A model generated the notes under the pieces. That model saw nothing but the letters and a program-made list of their open reading frames with translations, searched no databases and was not told where the DNA came from. A stretch of 64,000 bases of DNA, from the NCBI GenBank assembly GCA_013076295.1, contig RQOL01000772.1, positions 4,555,087 through 4,619,086 on the forward strand. Reading direction: 5' to 3'. Position numbers and translations under genes: made by a program. Shown here one piece after another: positions 9,646 to 19,824 of the stretch; position 1 is the first letter of the stretch; each line of letters opens with the position of its first letter. This DNA comes from Sanderia malayensis (taxonomy: Eukaryota > Cnidaria > Scyphozoa > Semaeostomeae > Pelagiidae).

Positions 9646-12600
9646 TTACAGTGGTGTAGTTGTATTTACAAACATAGTTGGATGCAAGATGGATGCTCCT
9701 GCCCATGATGGATATGATGACCACTTGTAATAATAACTACCATATGTGTTAACAAATAACAGCAAAACTAGTACACAGATAATGTCCATGCCAAATCCAG
9801 CTTTCACCTAAATAATGGCATAATGAAAAAAGTAAAAAACAATGACAGAAAAAATCATTGATAAATAAATCCAATTTCTTCATTGACTGATAATTGGTCA
9901 GTTATTAAATGACTCCATGATTGCATTGTTTATCTCTGTATATTATTATTAACTATTACTTACCATATCAAACATTTTCAGACGTCCAGCTGAATACACA
10001 ATGGCATTCGGGGGAGTTGATATTGGAAACATGAAAGCGAAAGAACATGAAATTGTAGCTGGAATCATCAGTTTCCATGGATGAATATGGGTACTTGTTG
10101 CCTAAAATTTAACCAACAACCAAAGTTTAAACAAAAAGAAATAAAGTGGAATATCAATATAACAAACTACAATGTGAATTAAAAATTCACATTGTAGTTG
10201 GCTCTCAAGAGTAACTTCATAATATAATATACCATTGGTCCAACAAAATCCCAGTAGAATGAAGCACTTATTGGCACAAACAGTTTTTCTGTTTGTGCCA
10301 ATATAAATGCTTCAACCAACCAACAAAAAGCCCATAGAGTAAGCACAAATAAGAGATGACTTACAAGTGAAGCAAGAACTGGTAAAAATATTGTAGCAGT
10401 GCCTGTGTTGGACAGTATTTCTGTCATGGCGGTAACCGTGATGCATGCAATGGCAATCATTGCATAGTCTGGTATACTTGACAATGATGCCAATTTGTGA
10501 CTGATGCTTGCTGATAATCCTGACTTCTAAATTCACAGAAAATTGAATGTAATAATAATCTTGCCGGGAGTGCATTGAAGAAAAGCATAGTCAAGCATCG
10601 GTAGCAATTAAACTAATTAAATAGTGCATAGTAATAAAATTATTATGACATAGTAATTAGATTATCCAATAAAGCAACTAAACTATTACTGTGATTGGTG
10701 GTGTTTTGCTTACCTCACATGCTGCCGCAATAGCAAACCCACTGCCAAGTAGAACCAATACATCCCAACAGAGCTTATCAGAAACAGTTTTCAAATCAAG
10801 GATTGGCTTTTTTGACAATGAAGCTGGAAAAATGCAGATAATAAATGGAAGAGACTGTCAGTGTAATTCATTTACAGTTTACGTTGATTGTGTAAATGAG
10901 TTTTACCATACAATACCATACAAGACATACTCTGTGTATGTATGTATGTTATAACAAATATCAAAACATACAACTTGTGGTTACAATCAAAGAATTTCTT
11001 GATAGCAATAGATCCATAGACATGTAAAAATAGAGTGAAATTAGAGATGGAATTAAAACTAGAATAGAATAAAAGACAAAACCTACATCCTTTGCGCCTC
11101 TTCCAACACAATATGTTTGGCTTTTCTGATGGACATTGAAACAGCAAAAAAACAATGAGCATGGCAACTGTACCATCACTAACATAGCTGCAAAACAAAC
11201 AATAATCACATTCAGCAAAAAGATAGTTAAGCTACAATTGACATTAAGACCATCAAAATCCTATTAATATTATCAGAGATATTTAGGTGCTCCTCATTAT
11301 TATTTACAAATTAAAACATGGCTTACTTATCCCTAAACAGCACACTCCATCCAGGCATGAACTGTGGTTCTTTTGTAAGCCATAGAATAACAAGAATGAC
11401 TATATGCAATAGAACTGCTACCTCTGCAAAACTACAAACAAAATACCAGTGTATAATTATGAACTGTAGACTTATAAATCATCTGGAGAATTGATAACAG
11501 ATTGGTACACTTTCTCAGACCCATTGGATAGCAATGGATAGCAATGTGAAGAAAATATTAACAGGAGGATATGAAATACCTAATCTTGCCAAGGGATTGA
11601 TATTCAATCTTGATGACTTCCCGTATTGCTTTACTTTCATCTCCCTTGTCTCTTTTGAAGCAAGTAAAAAAAGACCTAAAATAGAAGAACATAAATAATA
11701 TTCAAGAAGATTACCTTTGAAAAATAGATCAGCACGTTCATGATAACCCTTTCAAAGTTGAATTACATTTAAGCCTGATTAATCCCTTGAAGATATGTGG
11801 TAAACTTCTCACCTAAAGCCAAGAAATACGAGAACTAAAAAAGCCCAACTGATGACAAGAAGAACAACCATAAGAGGAAATGCAAAGCCAAACCAAGATG
11901 AAAAAGAAACACCTCCACTTCCGGGGAACAACCTGCAGGACAATAACACTAAAGTAGCAAAATCTTGAAATTAAAGCATTCACATTACATGCAGAAAGCA
12001 AATTTACTGAAAATAAATTGACATACATAGTGATGTGTAATGAGATTCAAATTTAAACATGGTAGAGTGTAATGTTGATTGAAAAATAAATAGCATACTT
12101 TTTGGCTTGACCAGCAAATATCATGTTCGTTCCAGTGCCTGTCAAGGTGGCAAAGCCACCAATATTTGCTGAAAAAGCAACAGCAAGCAGCAATACCTTT
12201 GCAAAGCCTTCAGTCTCTTTGCTGGCCCTCAAAATGGAAACACAACCATTTGAAACATCTTTCCAGAAAGAAAATATAGATAACTATAGAATCAAAATTG
12301 AATGATATTGCAGTAAGTGGAAAAGTTGATACAAACTTACTTTTGTAAAAAGGAGTACAAGAAGCTTAAACATTTTTTGCTTCAATATCATATAAAATTA
12401 AAACTATATATTTGATCGCAAATTCCAGCAATCATCATCATTCCTGTGATCATCATCAGAGTGATCTGTGATGATGATCATTCCAGTGATCTCTGATGAT
12501 GATCGCTGGAATTTGCGATTGAATATATAGTTTTAATTTTATATGATATTAAAACAAAAAATGTTTGAGCTTCTTTTACTCCTTTTTGCAATTAAACTTT

Positions 12601-13619
12601 ATGCCCAAATCAACATATTCAAACTTACTTTTGTTTTGTTATTTTTGGGGTATTTTGTATGTGGTTCTCCTGTGTTCGAGTGGGTGCAGGAGTAATGTCC
12701 ACTTCAGTGTGATCATTATAACATGACTCGGAATGATCATCTGCCTCTTCTTCCCTCAAAGAGGAGACATCAGTCTTTTCTAACTCTGTCAAGATCACCT
12801 TCACAATCTGCACCATCATTGCAGCAGTGGCTGTATTACTTAACAGCATCGAAATTGATGCAGTGGTTATCATAAAACCAAAGACAAGACTACAAAGAAA
12901 GCGTTAAATGTTGTAAATTGCAGTGAGCACAATACATTATTAACCTGCAGTTCTGAGTTGAAAGGAGTGCTCACTTTGGTTTCTTTGTCCCAAGCATCAG
13001 CAAAGTTTTCATTGCAATTCTTTTGTGCAAATTGCATTCTTCAAATGCAACAAAAACAAGCAAACCACCAAGAAACAAGACATTTGCATCTTGAAGATAT
13101 GCAGCAGCCACTTCAGTTGCAGTCAAAACACCAAGAAGAGGAAAAATAAAGAGAGGCAGTGTTGATGTCACAGCCAAAGGTGTAACTTCAGTAACCCAGT
13201 AAACAATCATTATCAAAATTCCGTATGCAGCCTTACTTTCCTGCAAAACAACAAAATGAACATTGTCATATTCTCACAAATTTAATAACGTGCTTGATCA
13301 TTTATACTCAAAGTATTGGAACAACTAAAGCATACAGTGTAAATAGGAAAGAGAGAAAGAGTTTCACCTGATTTTTTTGCGTTATTGGCAAAGGGCATAA
13401 CAGTAAAGGTGTCAAAATCAATATTAGCAATGTGGTCCACGATCTTCTTGGTACGGGCGTTTTAAATTCAGAAATACTTCGAGTGAAATCTTCAGTTGGA
13501 TCTTCGACATCTTCAGATTGTTGTTCTTTTGTTGATGTTGAAGATAATTCAAAGCTATCTTCAGCTTGAAACTTTCTTTTCTTTGCTCTTTTCAAAAGAT
13601 AATCTCTTTCGTTATCCAT
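9646..13619 (-). CDS. SLC13-family sodium-coupled carboxylate/sulfate transporter, paralog A
   Basis: SLC13 proteins are plasma-membrane sodium cotransporters for di- and tricarboxylates or sulfate. Twelve exons join in frame: 13368-13619, 12975-13240, 12629-12889, 12099-12227, 11813-11932, 11580-11675, 11327-11431, 11087-11187, 10714-10823, 10365-10526, 9964-10101 and 9646-9807. The total is 1902 bases or 633 residues, somewhat longer than the usual 570-620. Both sodium/substrate signatures are present: SMLLSNTATAAMM near residue 190 and TEILSNTGTATIFLPV near residue 518. Other family blocks are GGFATLTGTGTNMIF, FPGSGGVSFSSWFGF, EPQFMPGWSVLF, LLGSGFAIAAACE and STPPNAIVYSAGRL. A long charged cytosolic loop follows the first signature. 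The N-terminus is about 45 residues longer than in paralog B. Substrate cannot be read from the sequence. Confidence 0.93.
10143..10322. repeat. Two intronic hairpins in SLC13 paralog A
   Basis: Between exons 10 and 11, CAACTACAATGTGAAT and its complement ATTCACATTGTAGTTG face each other around 10165-10200. A second pair, TTGGCACAAACAG and CTGTTTGTGCCAA, faces around 10270-10300, flanked by AAGCACTTA and ATAAATGCTT. They may be remnants of small fold-back elements. Confidence 0.55.
12343..12590. repeat. Near-perfect palindromic element in an SLC13 paralog A intron
   Basis: Two arms of about 110 bases face each other across a short centre near 12460. For example, CATATAAAATTAAAACTATA and GATCGCAAATTCCAGC on the left are mirrored by the complementary text GCTGGAATTTGCGATT and TATAGTTTTAATTTTATATG on the right. 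The centre is rich in GATGATGATC. The word CAAACTTACTTTTGT occurs both just left of the element and at the exon 3 donor on its right, so the flanks may be a duplication. Confidence 0.75.
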
Positions 13620-13885
13620 TTCGACTCTGGAAGAGATGAGATACTTACTATAGTTTAGTCTGCTTACGTTGAGACTCTACCCACTCTTAACTCCCTCGAA
13701 CAAACATATAACAATCTTTAGGCCCGCCTGAGAAATTATTCAACAATGTTTGTCGCCTGGGTAGAAAACATGTAATGTATAAATAACAATAAGGTAAGAG
13801 CAAGACTCGCGCTCAGATAAATTCATCCCTATCTGGTCAAATCAAAATTAATATTATAAATTCACATTGAAACTCATATTCAGTG
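13620..13885. other. Upstream flank of SLC13 paralog A
   Basis: These bases hold the presumed 5' UTR and proximal promoter of SLC13 paralog A. No motif stands out. Confidence 0.3.
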
Positions 13886-14305
13886 CTGAGGAGAGGGGGG
13901 GTCAGGAGGGTCACTGACCCGGGGGCCCATGGCTTTAGGGGCCCATAAATAATAACTCAATAAAGAAATTAATAACTAATAATTCCTTCCTTTTATTCGT
14001 TATGACGACATGTCCATAATTGAAACAATAATAACAAAAGCATTATGGTGAAGTATATCAGTTATGTATATAAATTGAATTAAAATAACAGACAGAAGTA
14101 ATAGCCAAAAGAGCAATTTAGCATCCAAAATAGCCACCAGAGCAATTTCAGCAACCAACGTCATCAAAAATTTTCGGGGGAGCATTCCCCCGGACCCCCC
14201 TAGAAGAGCCCGCCTCGGACGTATCTGCACGCCTTCGACGTGACTCCCTATTTATCTTTTGTTTCGACCCGGGGCCCATAAATCCTCTCCGCGGCCCTGC
14301 TCATA
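13886..14305. mobile_element. GC-rich repeat element (GGGGCCCATA family)
   Basis: A GC-rich island in AT-rich DNA. GGGGCCCATAAAT appears at the left (near 13937) and again at the right (near 14271), and AGGAGAGGGG at the left mirrors CCTCTCC at the right. Part of it (ATTTTCGGGGGAGCATTCCC) resembles text common in dispersed invertebrate repeats. A related fragment (CGCCCGGGGGCCCAATGATT) occurs near 49927-49950. Confidence 0.5.
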
Positions 14306-14510
14306 TTCTTCGAAGAAATATTTTAATTGTATAATATTACAATAAGATGAAATCAACAGATGAAAATCAATTAAAGTTAATTTACATTACCACCGACCAG
14401 CAAGATCAAGGAAGAAGATTACAAATCAATTATATCACATCATGCCACAATTGAAGAAATTGAATACTCTGTCTGACGACAGGTCTCGATTACGAGAGCA
14501 CGTGTTTACC

Positions 14511-15376
14511 GGAAGTCCTCGATTAAGCCTCCCTCGAAAAAGCCCCCCTCGAATAAGCCCCCACCTTAAAATATTTTTTGTAAATAAGTCCCCACTCTCG
14601 AATAAGCCCCCACAAGGGGCTATTCGATTTTAGGAGAAAAATTCGAATAACTGGATTGGATGATATTTGATCATAAGTTTATACCATTTTGATAACTTTT
14701 GATTAAACTTGATAACTTTATATGTGATAACTTTAGAGATTGTTTGTTTTTTTAGTAAATACTCTCTCTTGATTCTATTTTTTGAATGACTTTCTTCTTG
14801 CTTTTAAACATACTTGTATATAGATATCGCCACAAAAACAACATACACTCTTTTCTTTTTATAAGAATACTTAATTTTTTGCTGAGCCTCAATATTCTTA
14901 ACTTTTTTCTATTTTGAGCCTCTGAATATTCTTAAATTATTCTTAGCGCGGCAGAAAATACGGATATGGCAATACACTGCTATTATTATCACCAATGCCA
15001 AAACGCATAACTATTACAATGGCTGACAAAATAAGCCCTGATTTCCTGTAGCACAGATTTTATCGACATTTTCATCGAAACTTGGATGAGTGTATTTAAA
15101 ACCATTGACTGTGAAAAGCTCACAGACAAAGTCAAAAATAAAAATGTCTGTCAAAATAATTGTTTCACAAGATCGTGAGCCTGACAATATTTTTAAAATT
15201 TTCTTAAATTTCACGAATTTTGAGCCTCATTATTCTCATAAAGTTTATTCTTATAAAAAGAGAAGAGTGTAACCACTGATCATTTTTGGCTCAACAGAAT
15301 AAGCCCCCCACTCGAATATGGCCCCACCCTGAAATATTCTTTTGCTAAATAGGGGCTTAATCAAGGACTTGCGGTA
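14511..15376. mobile_element. Inverted-repeat element (TCGAATAAGCCCCC family) carrying a nested insertion
   Basis: The left end TTACCGGAAGTCCTCGATTA and the right end, reverse-complemented, TACCGCAAGTCCTTGATTAA are terminal inverted repeats. Both ends carry tandem variants of TCGAATAAGCCCCC, and both contain a matching AAATATT(T/C)TTTTG spacer. The middle, 14851-15268, is a separate element, so the outer one was interrupted. Related ends occur near 49225, 54292 and 58650. Confidence 0.65.
14851..15268. mobile_element. Nested inverted-repeat element (TTTTTATAAGAATA family), copy 1
   Basis: The left end CTTTTCTTTTTATAAGAATA and the right end TTATTCTTATAAAAAGAGAA are inverted repeats. It sits wholly inside the 14511-15376 element. 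A second, left-truncated copy lies at 50480-50860, sharing TTAGCGCGGCA-like text and GAAACTTGGATGAGTGTATT with slight changes. Confidence 0.65.
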
Positions 15377-15647
15377 TTTCATCTTTTGCATATTGCTTCC
15401 ATGGTTAGAAAAAAACGAAACGAATTTGCCAATTTTGGCATGCTTCCTTTGGCATCTTTGCAATTTATAATTCGTCGTAATTGTATTGTTGCAAAATGAG
15501 ATTCTTCGTACGCCAAAGGGAGCAACAAACACATACCAACCCTCCACGTCGTTGTTCTGAATACTCAAGTCTTTACAAATATCTACCGCAAAATAATCTC
15601 GTAGAAAATCTTAAAAAACAAAGACTGATTGTGTTCATTACGTCACA

Positions 15648-16427
15648 CAGTCAACTCTGTCTAGAATTCGAACTCTATAAGGGAATCCAAATTTGTTCGA
15701 ATTACAGAAAGTTTGAATTGTACGAGTTTTCATGCAAGTGCCATCGTCATCTCCGTTTTATGGCCATAAACTATATTTTATGACCATTCTTATGGACTAA
15801 AAGCACTTTAAACAGTTTATTGATTATTATAATAAAAAACAAAAATATATGGATAAAGTCACAACATGGAAAATTGTTTTGCAAAGCGTCCATTACTGCC
15901 TTTGTCTAAGTGCCCCACAACTTTGTCATCTTTGAGCACACCCACGGTATATTATCCGTTTGGTTCTCTGGTTGTCTTTTAGCTTCTAAAGCTTCATTAA
16001 TTACAGGTCTTCATGCACTTTGGTACACGTGATAACCTTTTACATGAGATCAATAACCGGCAGTTCAGCATCGAAAGGAATTGAAATTTCGTTTATTGGC
16101 CTTAACATCTCCTTTGCTTCTTCAATGAACTTGACAGGTTTAGGTAGTTTAATTAGTGCCATTGATAAAGTTCTACTGATCAGATCTGACTTCTAGAAAA
16201 TGCCACGCTTCAGGATTAAAATTTGCGCAAAGTTCGAATTACAGAGGGTTTTTTCTGACGGGGACAAAAAAAGTAGTCGAATTACAAAAAGTTCGAAATA
16301 GAGGTTCGAATTATAAAGGTTTTTTTATGAGGGCTTGTTAGGAATTTTTTAAGAGACCACAGAATTTGGTTCGAGTTAGTAAAAGTTCGAATTACACGAG
16401 TTCCAGTTAGACAAAGTCGACTGTATA
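15648..16427. mobile_element. Tigger/pogo-like non-autonomous element
   Basis: The left end ACAGTCAACTCTGTCTAGAA and the right end, reverse-complemented, TACAGTCGACTTTGTCTAAC are inverted repeats followed by AATTCGAACT-type text. That pattern (CAGT then TCGAAnT words) is usual for Tigger/pogo-like Tc1-mariner elements. The interior has no intact transposase frame. Confidence 0.55.
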
Positions 16428-16740
16428 TAAATATCTAGGAGTAAAAGATGGGCAAAAACCTGACGTTTTTTGATCAGCTCGAAAAAGCCACATCTGGAAT
16501 GAAGTTATTGTCGCGTATATACGGCATAATAATCAGTCCTTACACGGCAGAAAAATTCACAAGGTAACAATTTTACCAAAATTCTGCTTTATTGTAACAA
16601 TGTGTTTTCTTGACATGGCACCATCAAAGAAGGCCATTTTTCGAGAACATTCATAAACGTGCACTGAAGAAAGTGATAAACGGCATCAGCACAATGTCAA
16701 GCTGGAGAAAGTCAGCAGCATACAAAACAAAGTGAGTGCC
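16428..16740 (+). pseudogene. Decayed LINE reverse transcriptase fragment
   Basis: Broken plus-strand frames here read like the thumb region after a LINE reverse transcriptase catalytic site: YKYLGVKDGQ, then LEKATSGMKLLSRIYG. Stops and frameshifts follow within about 150 bases. It is non-functional. The family assignment rests only on the KYLGV pattern. Confidence 0.4.
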
Positions 16741-17447
16741 CTTGAAGTCTTTGAATGGAAAAAAGGTCTTTTCTTCTCAAAGAGCAAAAGTTTTCAATAG
16801 ACTTTGCTTTTTAATTCAACTAGATGTGGGGTGAATAACATTATGAATAATGAATAAACAATTATCAAAATATGAATAAATTACGCTGCTATTCTTGTGA
16901 GAATGAGATCTGTAAACAAGATCAGGTTCATGAGATCAAAACAATTCAAGGGCAGGTGGCTCGGCACGGCAGGTCAAACAAAATACAAAACTGCCTAAAT
17001 TCCGTCCCAAGATCTTCACAGGTCAAAGAACGAAGGCCAAAATAGCAAAATAATTCGCAAGTAATACGCAAGTAAACTGCGGGCTACGACACTTGGGGTG
17101 GAGATTTCTCTACTATAATACTAAAACAGTAGCGGTACGGAAACCGAGCTCAAAGGCCCCCAGCGACGGGCGTTTGTGGTCACTACCTCGAAAATTCCTC
17201 TGATCTGTTCTTTTCGAAAACCACTCGCAATTGTTCCCACTCGCCTCTATATTACTATTACGTATTTTTTTTTTCGAAATTCCTTTTCGTTTTTCAGATA
17301 TTTCACTTTTCTGCCTGAAAATCCTTCCGCCCTTTGTTTTCGTTTGAAGGTTGCTTTGTGCACTTTGTCAGATCCTGCAGTGCCGAGGCTTTTGTTTTGC
17401 GTGCCAGGGGGACGTGTCCCGAGCTTCCTCGCGTACTAAAGCATCGC

Positions 17448-17690
17448 GTCGAACAAAACGCGTTGTGCCGTGCGACCCCCTGACAATTATTGCGTCTGGA
17501 TGATGTCATGCTTCTGGAAAGATCGATCGTGCGTTGTTTACCGTTTTCGAGACAATGAATCCCTGTTGCGTTTGACACTAATCCCATTGCGTCTTTTGTT
17601 ACTCTAACCTTTGATTGATGAGGAAGTTGCTTCCTTCCTTGAGCGAACCTGCAGTGGATGTCCATTTTCGAATTTGGACGGACAAAGCGA
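17448..17690 (-). repeat. Dispersed repeat with a conserved minus-strand frame, copy 1
   Basis: This segment is repeated at 51127-51375 (shared words ATGATGTCATGCTTCTGGAA, ACCCTGTTGCGTTT-like text and GAGGAAGTTGCTTCCTTCCT). In both copies the minus strand keeps an open frame with the shared peptide GRKQLP, then VTKDA.G.V.NATG, then IDLSRSMTS. The repeat is sure. Whether the frame was ever coding is not. Confidence 0.6.
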
Positions 17691-18853
17691 ATGAAATTAT
17701 TTCGTTCTGTGGCTGCGTTTTTATTTTGCTGCCGTTTTACTCGAGATTTCCAACTAAAAGCTTCTCGGATTTAACTGGTAAGTTCCTAAGTTGTTTCTAT
17801 TTGCCTCTACTAAACTCCTCTGTGTCCTTCTTATTTTGTTTCCATTTATTATGATCCGTTGTTTACAGAACTTTCTGGGCGATCTAAAATTCTGAATAAT
17901 TTTTTGCTTTACAAATCTTTCAATGCTAAATCGAATGCTAAAACCGTGAATTGTCAATTTCTGCTTTTATAATTACAGGTCTGGATGCAACCATCTAAAG
18001 AACGAATTTCAGAAACGACAATTTTGTGATTTCACTGAAACGAAGACATTCAAAGCACATGCAGTTGTCTAAAAGCTATTCCGCCCCTTCCTTGCAATCA
18101 ACTGGAATTTTACTTGAAACTTGCCATTCAGAGCTGTTTCCCAAAGAACTCCACGGGTAAGTGGCTAAGTTTTTTCTATATTTTCCCCTCAGCTGTATTG
18201 TTTTATTCAGCTCAGATTCCGTGATCAACAACTCGCTTTTCAAAATTTCTCCAGCCGTGCAATATATTTTCAAAATCTCTATCATAGTCTCTATAAATTG
18301 ACTCTGATTTGTTTGAGAGAGCTCTGATGGATCAATACTAAAATTCTAAATCGGTTTTTGCAGATTTCCATGTGAAACTCTAACTGGCCAGACTCGGAAA
18401 CAGCTATTTTCATATTGCATTGAAGCAGGGCGTGCGGAGAAGCACGGCAAATCCCACTTCACATGGATTCACTGACCTGCAATTCAAAACACGAAAGTCG
18501 TCGATTTGGCGTGTCACATGTGAGTGAATTGATTGAGAACTTCATGATTTGCTGTATTTAAAACCCTTTTTATATCACGACGAATTTTCGAATGCGTGTT
18601 CAGAAGCATTTCACTTTGGTGCCCCTCTAAAATTTTCATAATGCGCTTTTGTATTGCTTGCATGGATCCTGTAGTCGTAAATATGTTTTTACGAATTTGA
18701 GTTGTATTTTAATATTGTATATTCTCCAATCGAAATTTCGAATTAAATGCATCCAATTATGATATACTATACTATTCGATCGCCAATGCTTCTCTCTGTT
18801 CGGTTTACATCGAGACATTTCTGGCACGCTCAAAGTGCACGAACATTTGCATC

Positions 18854-19170
18854 GTGGAAAAAATGGACTGGAACAACCTTGGGATGGAATCAGACCTCGG
18901 GCTTCCGTGGGGAAAAGGATGGAAATATGAGGATCAGAATCATTTCAAATTAAATCATGGGAGAAAACATGGACCCAGAACAACCTTGGAATGGAACTCG
19001 GGATCGGGGATTCCATGGACCATGCTATGGGGGAATGGATACAACTTTGAAGATTTGAATGGTTTCAAGTTAAATCATCAGAGAAAACATGGACCTGGAA
19101 CAACCTTGGAATCAAAATTGGAACTCACGGCTTCCATGGACCATGTGGTCGGGGAATGGAGCATTTAAAT
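18854..19170 (+). repeat. Imperfect tandem repeat of about 115 bases, 2-3 units
   Basis: Units share GAAAACATGGACC, GGAACAACCTTGGAATG and TTTCAAnTTAAATCAT. An open frame of 104 codons runs through it, giving repeated peptides (KHGPRTTLEW; KHGPGTTLES; FKLNHGRK; FKLNHQRK). A related single unit follows the second copy of the 17.4 kb repeat, near 51390-51440. Coding status is doubtful. Confidence 0.55.
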
Positions 19171-19824
19171 TATTTCAAATAAAGTTCCATTGCTTTGCGT
19201 GTCCCACGAACAGTGATCTTACTTATCGCAACTTAATCTACTTTAATTAGAACGGATTGCTTAACGTGTCCGCCGCTGCAGGATGGTTATTTTTCTATTT
19301 TTGTTATTGTAATTTTTGCATGCCATGCCGCTCCTTTCTTTGCATGCGCTGTGGCTTTAATTAGCATCAGCGGTGTGAAAAACAATGGAAACACAGCGTT
19401 GCCTCAAAAGAAGAAAATTGACAAAATCAAATGAAAGGGACGCGCGTTAAGTTGAATTGTTCTTCATTCATCATAAATAATAATGCATCAGATGTTTGCT
19501 GTTGTGCTTGTGGAAGACCCATTTCGTGTTGTTCAAAAAAGAAACGAAAAGCGAAGCCAGCCAACCGAAGGAAATATATTAATCTCATCTGTGAAGGTTT
19601 TCCAAGGCTGAACAGATCACACATGGTTGTATTGCCGATGTGGAGATAGTTAAAGCAGGGCGAAGGAAATACATGGCAGTGATTGCTGAATTTATATTTC
19701 TAACACTCTGTGAATAAATTGTGGCATTCCTTCCAGCAGCAAGCAACTGCATATTACAGGTGTAAACTAAACATACTATATGGTATATAATTCATTAAAT
19801 TGATTTTGGAAGCCAAGTTAAAAG

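Noticed and set aside
10911..10960. Short TATG-rich direct repeats, considered as a CRISPR-like array
   Set aside because: There are no regular spacers, and the host is a eukaryote. No CRISPR array occurs anywhere in the window.
17176..17957. Several short plus and minus frames in the spacer between the SLC13 genes
   Set aside because: Most lie in repeats. Only the peptide shared with the 51 kb copy was kept, as a finding.
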